From Argyresthia goedartella (Eukaryota > Arthropoda > Insecta > Lepidoptera > Argyresthiidae), in the NCBI GenBank assembly GCA_949825045.1, contig OX463829.1, forward strand, positions 2,046,001-2,110,000: 64,000 nt of DNA. The letters run 5' to 3'. Positions within the stretch are counted from its first letter, which is position 1. The number at the start of each line of letters is the position of its first letter. Below, piece by piece: positions 10,451 through 21,600 of this stretch. The translations under genes and the position numbers were made by a program. Under the pieces are notes generated by a model, which ran no database searches, was not told the origin of the DNA, and was given only the letters and a program-made list of their open reading frames with translations.

Positions 10451-11692
10451 ATGGACGTCAAACTATGTCGTGTTTGTCGCCAAAACGGAGGCAAATTGTG
10501 CATATTCCAGGGCGACGGTGACTCCAAGATCAGCAGCAAATTAATGTACATTTGCACGAAGCTCCTCGTCTACGAAGGCGACGGTCTCCCAACTCACATA
10601 TGTTGGGCTTGTGATGAGGAACTGACTCGCTGCCACAAGTTCGTGCTCAAATGCGAAGCCTCCGACCATACACTCTGCACACAAAACAAAGACGAATACC
10701 ACACAACCAAACCTCTTCACGAATACGAACCCGTAAAAGAGGAAAATTCTAGGCCTGATGAACTTTTCGACGGCGCCAATGACGATGACGCCACTAACTA
10801 CGAAGTACCAATACCAATAGAAGAAACCAAGCTTGTTGATATCCAACCTGAATCAATCAGCACTGGTCCAGTAAAGAAAGATAAAGCTCCTCGAAAGTCA
10901 AAATCACCTTTTATATGCGCCACATGTGGCCACCTCGTCCAGACTCACGGACAACTCATCTATCATAAGAGAAAACATGACAACCTCAGACCATATTCTT
11001 GTAATCACTGCAACAAGTCATACAATCACAAGCACATGCTTAAACAACACTTCACTAGAAACCATGACGCCAACAGACAACGAAAATTCACATGTGAACA
11101 TTGTAATAAAATGTTTTATACAAAAATTGAAATAACCGACCATATTAGAACTCACACTCGGGAAACCCCATTTTCATGTTTAGTTTGTAAAAAAAAGTTC
11201 ACACAAATTAGTACTTTAAAAAGACACACAAAAAGTCATACTGGCGAGAAGCCATGTTCTTGCTCAACTTGTGGAAAAGTATTCTATGGCAAACAACAGT
11301 TGAAGGGTCATCTTACTGCTCACACTGATGAGAAGAAATATAATTGCCACATCTGCTTTATGACCTTGAAGTACAAGAAAAGCCTAAAAAGGCATATTTT
11401 ACGGCACACACAAAAGATTAGCTTTGTTTGCAATCACTGTGGAAAGAGTTTCAACTTAAAAGGAAATCTTAATATACATATACAACAAATTCACTCAGAA
11501 AAGTCAGGGCACTGCAATATTTGTAATAAGAGCTTTTCAAACATGGAGCTGCATTTACGGAGACACACCGGAGAATGTCCACTGAAATGTAAACTCTGCC
11601 CTAGGACTTTTGCCAGAGCAAATGCTTTAACCCTCCATAAAAACACAACACATAAAAACTTTGACAAATACCAGTGTTTGCACAAAGGATGA
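10451..11692 (+). CDS. ZAD-C2H2 zinc-finger protein
   Basis: A 413-residue, single-exon, intact gene. An N-terminal ZAD (zinc-finger-associated domain, an insect dimerisation module) uses Cys6, Cys9, Cys51 and Cys54 (CRVC...HICWAC). An acidic linker follows (about 95-150), then nine C2H2 fingers from about residue 153 to the end. Finger 8 (CNICNKSFSNMELHLRRH) is three residues short between its Cys and His pairs. The start is ATG 10451 in a good Kozak context (gaatATGG); the frame is open 24 nt further upstream but without an ATG. ZAD-C2H2 proteins are nuclear DNA-binding regulators that expand as families in insects, so I give no ortholog. It is transcribed towards smaug. Confidence 0.93.
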   Translation: MDVKLCRVCRQNGGKLCIFQGDGDSKISSKLMYICTKLLVYEGDGLPTHICWACDEELTRCHKFVLKCEASDHTLCTQNKDEYHTTKPLHEYEPVKEENSRPDELFDGANDDDATNYEVPIPIEETKLVDIQPESISTGPVKKDKAPRKSKSPFICATCGHLVQTHGQLIYHKRKHDNLRPYSCNHCNKSYNHKHMLKQHFTRNHDANRQRKFTCEHCNKMFYTKIEITDHIRTHTRETPFSCLVCKKKFTQISTLKRHTKSHTGEKPCSCSTCGKVFYGKQQLKGHLTAHTDEKKYNCHICFMTLKYKKSLKRHILRHTQKISFVCNHCGKSFNLKGNLNIHIQQIHSEKSGHCNICNKSFSNMELHLRRHTGECPLKCKLCPRTFARANALTLHKNTTHKNFDKYQCLHKG

Positions 11693-12438
11693 ACCGAGAT
11701 GTTTCCGAGCCATGCAATGCAGGAGTTTCACAAGACCAAGCATCATGGAACTACCTCTATCTGTGTGAGAGTTGCTCTAGAGGCTTTACAGGAATAATGA
11801 TCTTGCCAGACATAAAATATCTCAGCATATGGAAAGGTGAAAAGTAGTAGACACAGATTTGATAAGTATTCTGTGTAAAGATAGCAATAGCATTCATCTT
11901 CAGAAATGGTATGATTGAGAGATTTATAAGGTGCAGATTTTATTCAATTAATGATTTCTCAGAACTGAATTCAAGTTTAAGTAAAGGTGTAAAATTTGCA
12001 TTCAATCCACTAATTTCTATAAGTGCTCATGATCAATTAACAATTTAATCAGTACATATTATTTTGTTTGATTTTAACTCAAAACTTTTTAAATTATTTT
12101 TAATCTGTAATTCGCATCTGCATTACTATGCTTATTCCTATAAATATCCCAACATGCGCCAACACCAACAGTCTACCCTATGAAGAAGACATGACAATCT
12201 GTACTAATTACAAGGAAAAGAATAAGTGTGCCATGATACAATATTATTGAATACCAAAACTCGCTGTTAAGTTTTAACTCATTGAATAAAACAAACTAAC
12301 TGGCATGTTACTCTATATTTGGTTCTGAAATCATAAACATGAATATTTTGAATATCACAGACCACTACTGATTACAATATAATTAAAGTAGCAAGAATTG
12401 AAGAAAATGTAATTATATATCTGCTAGGAGTTTATGTA
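11693..12438 (+). other. 3' flank and probable 3' UTR of the ZAD zinc-finger gene
   Basis: AT-rich and non-coding. The nearest clear AATAAA on this strand is at 12285-12290, about 590 nt after the stop. Another sits at about 12823 inside a segment (atgtaaatatctacagtaat) that recurs near 43063, so that one may belong to a repeat. The true cleavage site is not settled. Confidence 0.4.
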
Positions 12439-12763
12439 TGTCACCGTAAGGTAGCCAAAACCGTTAGTTGATAAACTAACGTTTTTCTCTCGTTTTTGTC
12501 AACTATCGACAAATAGTAAACAGTAGCTTACTGATAATCTGACGGTTAAAACCGTTAAATAGTAAATTGGGTTAAACTTCAATTGCAAGCGAAACACCAT
12601 GGCAAACACTGCAGTAGCTTAGGTGAAGACTAGAGGGGGCGTGCGTAGCGAAGCCCCCGAATAGACTTCGTGTTAGGTTGACATGTAAGAAACGTAAAAT
12701 CTAAACCCTGTTGATCTGGTTTGCTATTTGTCGATAAACGGTTTTGACTATCTTATGGTGACA
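12439..12763. mobile_element. MITE-like element with long TIRs
   Basis: The ends TGTCACCGTAAGGTAGCC and, on the other strand, TGTCACCATAAGATAGTC match over about 29 bp with few differences, and both continue AAAACCGTT. It is flanked by tgta on both sides (12435-12438, 12764-12767), a candidate 4-bp TSD. It carries an internal piece (agcgaagccccc...gtgttaggtt) shared with the repeats at 34380 and 58160. No coding capacity. Confidence 0.7.
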
Positions 12764-15490
12764 TGTATACCACTCAAGAAGACATTGAATGACATTTGCT
12801 AAGTATATGTAAATATCTACAGTAATAAAGAACTTTGATTTTGACTGTGAATTTGAGATAGTTGAGAAAGTATAGTTTTAGAAATAGAATATTGTGTGAA
12901 TTGCAATGAAACAGTATTTGGTCAAATAATATGTTCTATTTCACTATAAACAAGTTCGTACTTATCAATACATCTAATATTTTTGTACAAAACATAGTTT
13001 TAATTTAATACTTAAAATTATATTTCAAACTATGTAGTCCAATATTTACACACATTGAAATAATATCTCATTCATAAATAATTCATAATAAACAATTACA
13101 ATAATTGCACACATTATTACAATCAACTTTTTGATCCAGTCAAAAACGGCAGCATATAAAATAATTATAAAAAAAATACACCAAGACAATGTAAACGGCC
13201 ATAAACTTTGTAAACTATGTAATCTATTAACAATTGTTATGTTCAACGATAATGATTTAACAACATTAATAATAAAATAGAGAGTTGTGTCCAGAGTTAC
13301 AGAGTGCAAGCAATAACATTACAACGAAATTCAACTATTGACAAACACGGACAGACAACATATTAAATTAGACAGTAAGCAAGAATCAGCTATACAAATT
13401 TAGGCTATCGAAAACGAGTATTCACAGCATGTTTTGGTAAGCCGGAAACACGTGTGAGAAGTCACTGCAATGTTTGCAGAATGTACAATCGAACCATCTG
13501 AATCACATGACCCACCATAAGCTTATTTTGCTAAACCCCTTAAATGCAAGTAGGTCGAAATTCGCTTGAAGGTTTATTTCCTTGGTAACGAACTTGTTAT
13601 CATTTGATTAGACACTGACATTTACATAGATCTTACAAGTTTGAAAGTTTCAAACGAATTATCAGGCAAATGGGTCATGATTCAGTTAATTCGATCGTAC
13701 ATAAAGTTTCAATATTCACAAGATTCGGAAAACCACATTCACATATCATTTTCTGCATCACTGTTGGGCTCACATCTGAACATCCGGCTTCACACTAACC
13801 TCAGTCACAAGCACGAAATAAACACCCTGGATGTAGCACCAGAGCAACGCAGCATTAATATCGTACAATCTAATTTACAAGTAGACCTGCGAGTCGATGT
13901 CGTCGAGCTAACGCTAAAACATTTCAAATATTAGAGTCGACACTAAAAGAAATTTTAAAATATTGCAGACTTGATGTAAAATGCAAATCACTATCTACCA
14001 AGCTAATTTACATTACCTAGCTTACAATAGTCGATACGAGGCCGATGCTACTTAAAATTAGTTTGTAATTTCACTAAGGCATTGTATCATTTCAAACTAT
14101 GTCAATATGTATTGATCAGTTTGATTCAACTGAAATATTCTCTCATGCTGGGTGTATAATGGCTAAATTTCATAACAATCGTCTATATTGCATTATCTCG
14201 ATAAACTGGACACATTTTACTGGTAACATAAATAAAATTGACAAAATGATAAACAGTTACAATTTCAATATTAGGGCACTGCCCAATGCAACAGCCCAGT
14301 CGGTACTTACCTAATATTCTAAAGCGAAACCCAACCGTATAAAAACATTCTCGCAATAAGTTAAATAATAATATAATCTTTACTTACAAGTAAAACGTCG
14401 GCAATGTCAAAGTTGCCTGATAAATAGGATTGGAAATATATTTGTTTAAAAAATATCATAAAATTAGACCATTTACATAACGGCACGTCATAATTTCATT
14501 AAAATAAAAATTTATGCCTTCGAATTACAAACAACTCACTGTCAGTGCTGCCACCATCAAACACACACGTTTGAAAAGTTAAACAATACATACTTCTGCA
14601 TCTGTCACCTGCAGACCGGCAGGGCGTTCACAGATCGCTGGTATCGTGACTTGTATCGCTCACTTACCCCCAGTTTCCGAAAGAGTGCTCGAATGTAACA
14701 AGCGATTAATTGATGATTAATCCATAACAGCGAGAAGTGACTGTCTGAAATGTGTTCAACAATTATCATAGCTTATTTTCCTTTCCGAAACCGGGCGATA
14801 GTGTATAGGAAACACGAATAATTTTACGCATCGAAACGTTAGCGAGTTGAACTGTCAGTGGCTCAGATAAACAATGGTGCAAGATTCATATTCGTAATTA
14901 TTTATTGCACACACATATTAAATTTAAAAGGTTACATTAGGAGAAATCATATGTACAAAGGCGAGCTTAGCTCTAAAAAGAGATTTCTTCCGGCAAACCA
15001 AGGCATGAAGGGTATTATGAAGATCGTTCTTAATTTTTCACTCTGGTAATTATTCGTGTTCCCTAGTCTGGTCTCGCCCGTCATTCCACTTCTCCGTTTC
15101 CCCTTACGCAAGTTCTGTCGAGCTATACCTAAGACAATAGTCATAGAGTAATATTATTAGTCATACGCGTGTTCGGCGGAGCTCCATCGATAGCTTACTG
15201 CGTCTATTCGACAGACAAATCAAACGTCGCGCCTTCAGTCAACAAAAAAGTTCCAAAACAACAGTTCATCTTACGTTTTACACGCTCGTGTTTGTGTTTT
15301 AGGGTTCTTTTACGTCAAGTTCTTGGTCAAACGTCGGCCAGCTGCATCATTTGCAGACAAAGCGTATCAAACACGCCATTCGTCCTATTATACACAAAAA
15401 CTCTAAGACGGCAGCATGTAATAAGCGTTTACCCACCCCTGCGCACAAGTCCTACAGTTATACTTTGAGAATAGCTGTTGTTCTCCGGGT
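12764..15490 (-). other. AT-rich region including the smaug 3' UTR; no other gene seen
   Basis: It lies downstream of the smaug stop. The smaug 3' UTR must start at 15490 and run leftward for an unknown distance; several AATAAA candidates exist on the minus strand (for example near 14902 and 13577). The 14895-15010 stretch matches the LINE 3' tails at 45840 and 48090. Small frames such as 13641-13934 carry no family signature. Confidence 0.45.
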
Positions 15491-15659
15491 TCAGTCGATG
15501 GCCTGCTGCGTCATCTGCAGACAGAGCGCGTCGAGCCCGCTGTAGTCGTGCTGCGCGGCGGCGGCTGCGGCGGCGGCGGCGTGAGGCGGGTAGGAGTGAG
15601 ACTTGCCGCGCGGCGGCGGGGCGCGGGGCGGCGCGCGGCGCGGCAGGGACGGCCGCCAT
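15491..15659 (-). CDS. smg: smaug exon 7 (terminal coding exon)
   Basis: Acceptor ccccccgcag, stop TGA at 15491-15493. It encodes WRPSLPRRAPPRAPPPRGKSH, an Ala run, and LDALCLQMTQQAID. The phase fits exon 6 and the end is collinear with the C-terminus of animal Smaug proteins (LCLxMTxxA). The other frames of this GC-rich exon are shadows. Confidence 0.9.
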
Positions 15660-18600
15660 CTGCGGGGGGGAGACAGTCAACCAGATATACTTACACCGTT
15701 GGTGTAGCCGTAACGGCCGCTAGAAATCACTATGCCTTGGACAAAATTTTAGTACAAGAAATCAAGTAGGACACTCCACACCTGTTTAATATTTATGCTT
15801 CGGAACGCACCTCTTTTTGTTGCGCGACTCGGACCGCGAGTGATCGGAAACGGAACTAGCAGCTGTCACTTGTATAGAAACGAGATGACGAGTTAGAGGT
15901 TACTTTTTTTTGACATGGAAAAAATGTCGGCACATGGCGTTCGGGCCTTGATTGTAATAATTGTCTAACACAGGTGTCGGGCCTGGTCGGAATGTTAATT
16001 ATAATAAGCACGGAACAATCGTCGGGAAATAAGTAGATTCAAGTCATCGGAGTGAGTGCTTCGTGTTGTGAAAGGTTAAAGTGGTTCGGTCCCCAATTCG
16101 TCGCATTCGGACAGCGACTCCTCGTGTCGGCAAGCAACACGACGGCGACAGCATCGGGCTACGACGAGAGTAAGATTCGACTCCTCTCCCCTCACCCCCC
16201 TGGTGGTCCCCATCCCGTATTCCTGCCTCGAATTGAGCTTTCGAATTTCGGTCCACGGCGTCAAAGGTCAGTACCACTTGTGATACTCCTGGTGAAAACC
16301 AACCCTATCAGGATTCCACGCCCGTTCGGTTGAGGCGTGGAATTAATCATTTTGGTAGCAGGCGCGGTTTCCTAGTGGGAAATCGATTCACGGACGGTTG
16401 TAGGGTTGTTTTTTTGCCACATTGTAGCTGGGAGAGGGTGGATACCTCAGATTGGTCGGCAACCATTTTGTGAGTGAGTCGTGTGGTCGGTATACCACAA
16501 TTTAGGTTCATTTTCGGTTAGTGAACGTATAATTGACGATTTAGTTAACAATTATTATAAATTTGTAGTCGGAAATTACTCGGTGTGCATAAGAAACAGT
16601 CATTCGGTCGGACTATAGTATTGCAGTCGGGTTCCATAGCATTGCAGTGTTATTTCTGATTACAGAGCAGGGTCGGGCTATTTAAGGGGTATTAAGCTGA
16701 TTTTGCTGACCTCAGTGGAAGTGTGGGTCATATCGGAGGGGCCACTTCTAGAAGGTTCACAGCTACCTTCATTATATTAAAAATAGCCTTTTTTCTTATA
16801 ATAAATTTTTGTGTGTTATTTTTTATTGTGCCTTATGGTGGCATTCTCTAATTGATTTAGAGTGTATAGTTATAAGGTGTATGTCCACAGGGCGACCATA
16901 TTAAATATTTTTTAGGATTTAATTGCCACATTGTAGCTGGGAGAGGGTGGATACCTCAGATTGGTCGGCAACCATTTTGTGAGTGAGTCGTGTGGTCGGT
17001 ATACCACAATTTAGGTTCATTTTCGGTTAGTGAACGTATAATTGACGATTTAGTTAACAATTATTATAAATTTGTAGTCGGAAATTACTCGGTGTGCATA
17101 AGAAACAGTCATTCGGTCGGACTATAGTATTGCAGTCGGGTTCCATAGCATTGCAGTGTTATTTCTGATTACAGAGCAGGGTCGGGCTATTTAAGGGGTA
17201 TTAAGCTGATTTTGCTGACCTCAGTGGAAGTGTGGGTCATATCGGAGGGGCCACTTCTAGAAGGTTCACAGCTACCTTCATTATATTAAAAATAGCCTTT
17301 TTTCTTATAATAAATTTTTGTGTGTTATTTTTTATTGTGCCTTATGGTGGCATTCTCTAATTGATTTAGAGTGTATAGTTATAAGGTGTATGTCCACAGG
17401 GCGACCATATTAAATATTTTTTAGGATTTAATTGTTTTAGTGGTTGCCTTAGTTTTGACAACTTAGTTTTAATTTCTGTGCCCAGAGCTGACGGGCAAGT
17501 GCTGGTCTCTGGCTATACTTAGTTCGGTAGTGAAGTATAAGACCAGAATCTATTAAATCGGTAAACATGGCACCTTCGCCCTTGACGGTACTGCGGCATG
17601 GTGTCCGTGAGGAAATGAGATGGCTCGCCCATACTCATAAGTATGTGGAGCGACCAGATATGGATGATGTCCTGCTCAAGCGTGTGGAGGACGCAATGAC
17701 ACGCGTCGGGAAGGTGTGTCGGCTGGCTGCAGAGGCTGAAGCTCTCGGGCTTACTGATGAAGCCTCGGTGGCTGCAGTGAAACAGCTCTGCGCGGATGCT
17801 GACCAAGCGATGGAATGCTTGGGCGACATCGAGCGTCGCGCGTAGAAAATTAAGCGGTCGCGAAGGAATGACCGCGGGGAGGGTAACGGAGACCCACCCC
17901 CGAAGGGTGTTGTTGGACGGCTGCTGCTGACGAATTTATTTGATAGTTTGGTCCACGGTCGGGACGACCTGGACAACGCCTACAAGTTGGCCCAACTATT
18001 GATGGCTCTGCGGGGTGAACCGAAGGAGTTGGTCGGTCACCTAACGGTCACGGCGGGCAATTATGAGATAGCCAGGTCCATATTGTTTGACCGCTACCAA
18101 CACAAACGGCGGTTGGTTGATGCGCAGCTGGGGAAGCTGTTTAGCATCCCTAAAGTAACCCGGGATGTTGACATCCGAGTACAGGTGCTCAACCCTGTGC
18201 TGGTGGCCACTAAGGCCCTTCAGAACCTTGGTCTTCCGGTAGACCAATGGTCATACATTGTTTTGTATATGGTTTTGTCACGGTTGCCTGCAGCTGTTCA
18301 AAGTCGGTTTGAACAGCTGCATGGGGGCAGTAGCACGGAACTGCCCACGCTCGTCCAATTGACGGATTTTTTGGAAATAAGAAATAAGAAATAAGAAATA
18401 AGAAATAAGAGGGGTGAATGCAGGCGATGTGACACACTGGATACGGAGGCCAGTGTGCAGCGCCAACCCGCGCGGATGCGGGAGGGGCCGCGCCCCCCGC
18501 CCCCACGGGGGGGTGGGCGGTCGAAACAATTTGGCGTTTTGAATGCCGCGCCGTCGGGTGACGGCTGTGTGCACTGCGACAGTGCCGGTCATGAAGTGAC

Positions 18601-21600
18601 CAGTTGCGCCAACTTTAAGGCGCTCGGGGTAGCTGCCCGCAGGAAGATAGTCTTCCGCCACCGATTGTGTTTCGGTTGTTTGGGGCCGCACACGCTGAGC
18701 GAGTGCTCGCGCGCGTTCCCCTGTGAGTGCTGTGGTGGCAAGCACCACATCGTGTTGTGCCTGAATCGGTCAGGCCCTTCGGACGGTCACCAGGGCCGGA
18801 CTCAGGTTGGTCGGCCACAGGGCCCAACCAGGGCCGGACCCAGTCCCCCTCCGGGCAACGGGAGTCACCAACGGGGTGACTGGGGTACCCGAGAACGGGA
18901 CCCCCCCCGAGGGGTAGGGGGCAGCGCGGGGGGTAACATGCGGGATAGCCAGGGTTCGGTCGCCGCTGTCCACGGTCAGCGAGGACTTCGGGCCGCTGGC
19001 TCACCGCGTGTTACGGGCGGGTATCAGATGGCACCTATGAGTGCCGCGAAGGCTGGGAGCCCACCACCTTCTGCGCCACCCTGCCCGTCGCTCTGGGAGG
19101 CGAACAGGGAGGCGAACAGTCGGATGTCGCCCCCATTCCTAGAGCGCCCCAGGTTGGATCCGCTCTCCCCCATCCATCCACGGTGGCCACCGGGCACACC
19201 GTACACCGTCGGGTATGGTCGGATACCGGGACAGCGAAGGGCCTATTATGCGGGTTGGGACCCCTTGATGTACATACGGTCTGATATGCCACCGGCATAT
19301 CAGCAGCCGAGTTACTCCACGGCCGACGGAGGTCTCAGCGGGTTCGGATCCCGCGGAGGTTCCCGCTAGGGACACGCCGCCCACTTACAGGGTGCCGCCA
19401 CTCCACAGACGGTCATGCTCCCCACCGCCTCTGTGATAGCGTGGAGTTCGGACGGCAAATCTTGTGTGGCACGAGCACTATTGGACTCGGGGGCCCACGG
19501 GTGCTTAGTCTCGTGCAACCTTGTAAGACGGTTGGGCATTTCGGTAAGGGAGTATCCACATTCCATTCGGGGAATTGGGAACACGGAAGTCGGTTCCGTT
19601 AAGGGAGTATGTCGGATTACTCTCTCGTCACGGGTGGATTCATCGGTGAATCTGACGGTCACGGCATTAGTCATGCCTATTACATCATGTCATGGCTCAC
19701 ACCCTCACGTACGGTTGTCGCCCTCGGTGCGACAGTTGGTCGCTGGGTTGTCACTGGCTGACCCGGAGTACGATATTCCGGGCCCAGTAGACATTTTATT
19801 GGGTGTCGATGCCTTGGGATACCTGTTAGTGCCAGGTGTCCACGTGTTGCAGGCGACTGGTCTGGTTTCGGTCAACACCAGACTGGGCCATGCGGTAATG
19901 GGTCCGGTCATGCCGGCTGCCCCACGCCTAGCGACTCGTAGTCCCTTATTCGGTTCTGTACTCTCGGAGGTGATACAGAAGTTTTGGGAGGTGGAGGAAC
20001 CACCTACGGTCCGCCGGTTGGACCCGGTTGAAGAAGAGTGTGAACAGTTTTATCGGAACAATACTGGTCGCCTTCGGTCAGGTCGATTTCTCACACGTCT
20101 TCCATTCCGGAGTGATCGCCCACCGCTGGGCAGTTCACACCATGCAGCCGAGACGCGGCTTCTGTCGATGGAACGACGCATGAAGCGTGACGGGATTTTC
20201 CGGCAGAAGTACGTCGACTTCATGCGGGAATACGAGTCGCTCGGCCACATGTCGGTTTCGGGTATCGACTGGAAGCGTGAAGACCACTGCTTCCTGCCTC
20301 ATCACGCGGTCTTGAGGACCCCGGAGGGCAAAATACGGGTAGTGTTCAGGCTTCTCAGCACCTAATGACCTCGTAGGGGCCCATCAGCTACGAGGTAGCG
20401 TAACGATCAGTTGCCAAGAAGTGTGAACGTCGGCGATTCACCGAGCTGAAGTTAATTGGGGTCGATCTAACCTGGTCTGTGCTTCGGTCCCGTCAACCTC
20501 CTGTCTCTCTGCAAGGCCCGGGTGCACCCTAGGCTCTTCTTGGTAGACAGGTTCTTCAGCCAACCAGGTATGACTGGCGGGCCAGCTTCAATGAGCACAG
20601 TGTTCCAACACAGGTTATGTTACGTGGTAAAAACAATCGGGCACGAAAATGCGAACTTTATCTGGTTCGAGAAACAATAACACACTCAGCTATATTAACA
20701 ATCCTGAGGGAAACCCGAATACATTCCAGATGGCCTGCGATTTAATTTCAATACCCTAACCAAAACGCGTTTACATTGCGAGGGCTTTCGTCCGTCAGTT
20801 GTCAACAAAACTGCTCGGTTGGCAGCTAACGTCAAATTCAAAATGGCCGTTCAGAAACCATCGATCGAATATCGATTTGGAATCGAACAATCACCCGCCC
20901 GGACAGGCACCCACCTGTCCCCTAATCTACGCGCAGCCGAGACAACGTTGCTACCGCTCGTTTTAGAACCGAGCCTCCTACTAGAACCTCTGCAGACCGG
21001 GGGGTCTCGTCCTTGCCAGGGAACAAGTTAACAATGCGCCCCCTGCGCCAACGTAGTGGCGGTAGGTTAGCATCCTTAACCAGAACGAGGTCACCAACAC
21101 TAGGGGGGCTAGTTTTGTCAGTCCACTTAAGGCGCTGTTGTAAGATATGCAGATACTCGAGCGACCAACGCTTCCAGAAATTCTGAGTAAACTGCTGCAA
21201 CATCTGATACCTTGACAACCGATACAATTTCACTCCCTCGAAGGGGTGCTCGGGCAACGCGTTAAGTGGCTGTCCTATCAAGAAATGGCCTGGGGTCAGA
21301 GCCTCCAGGTCATTTGGATCCGAGCTGAGCGGACACAACGGTCGCGAATTGAGAACGGCCTCGATCTTACAAAACAATGTCGCGAGCTCCTCAAAAGTCA
21401 GCGCGGTCTGACCTACTATACGCCCCAAGTGCGTCTTAGCTGACTTAACTACGGCCTCAAAAATCCCACCCCAGTGGGGGCAAATCGGTGGGCTGAAGGT
21501 CCACTGTATACCCCGACGGGAGAGGGCCGTTCCAATATCCACTTTATTTACATTCAAAAGGTTGACTATCTCTCGTAAGTATCGTTCCGCACCGATGTAA

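Noticed and set aside
12802..12850. Polyadenylation signal of the zinc-finger gene
   Set aside because: The same sequence (atgtaaatatctacagtaat) occurs near 43063, so it is probably repeat-derived.
13641..13934. 97-residue ORF
   Set aside because: No ATG at its start, no motif, and it lies in the probable 3' flank of smaug.
15429..15769. Arg/Ala-rich ORFs on both strands
   Set aside because: Shadows of the GC-rich terminal smaug exon; only the frame ending MTQQAID fits splice phase and conservation.
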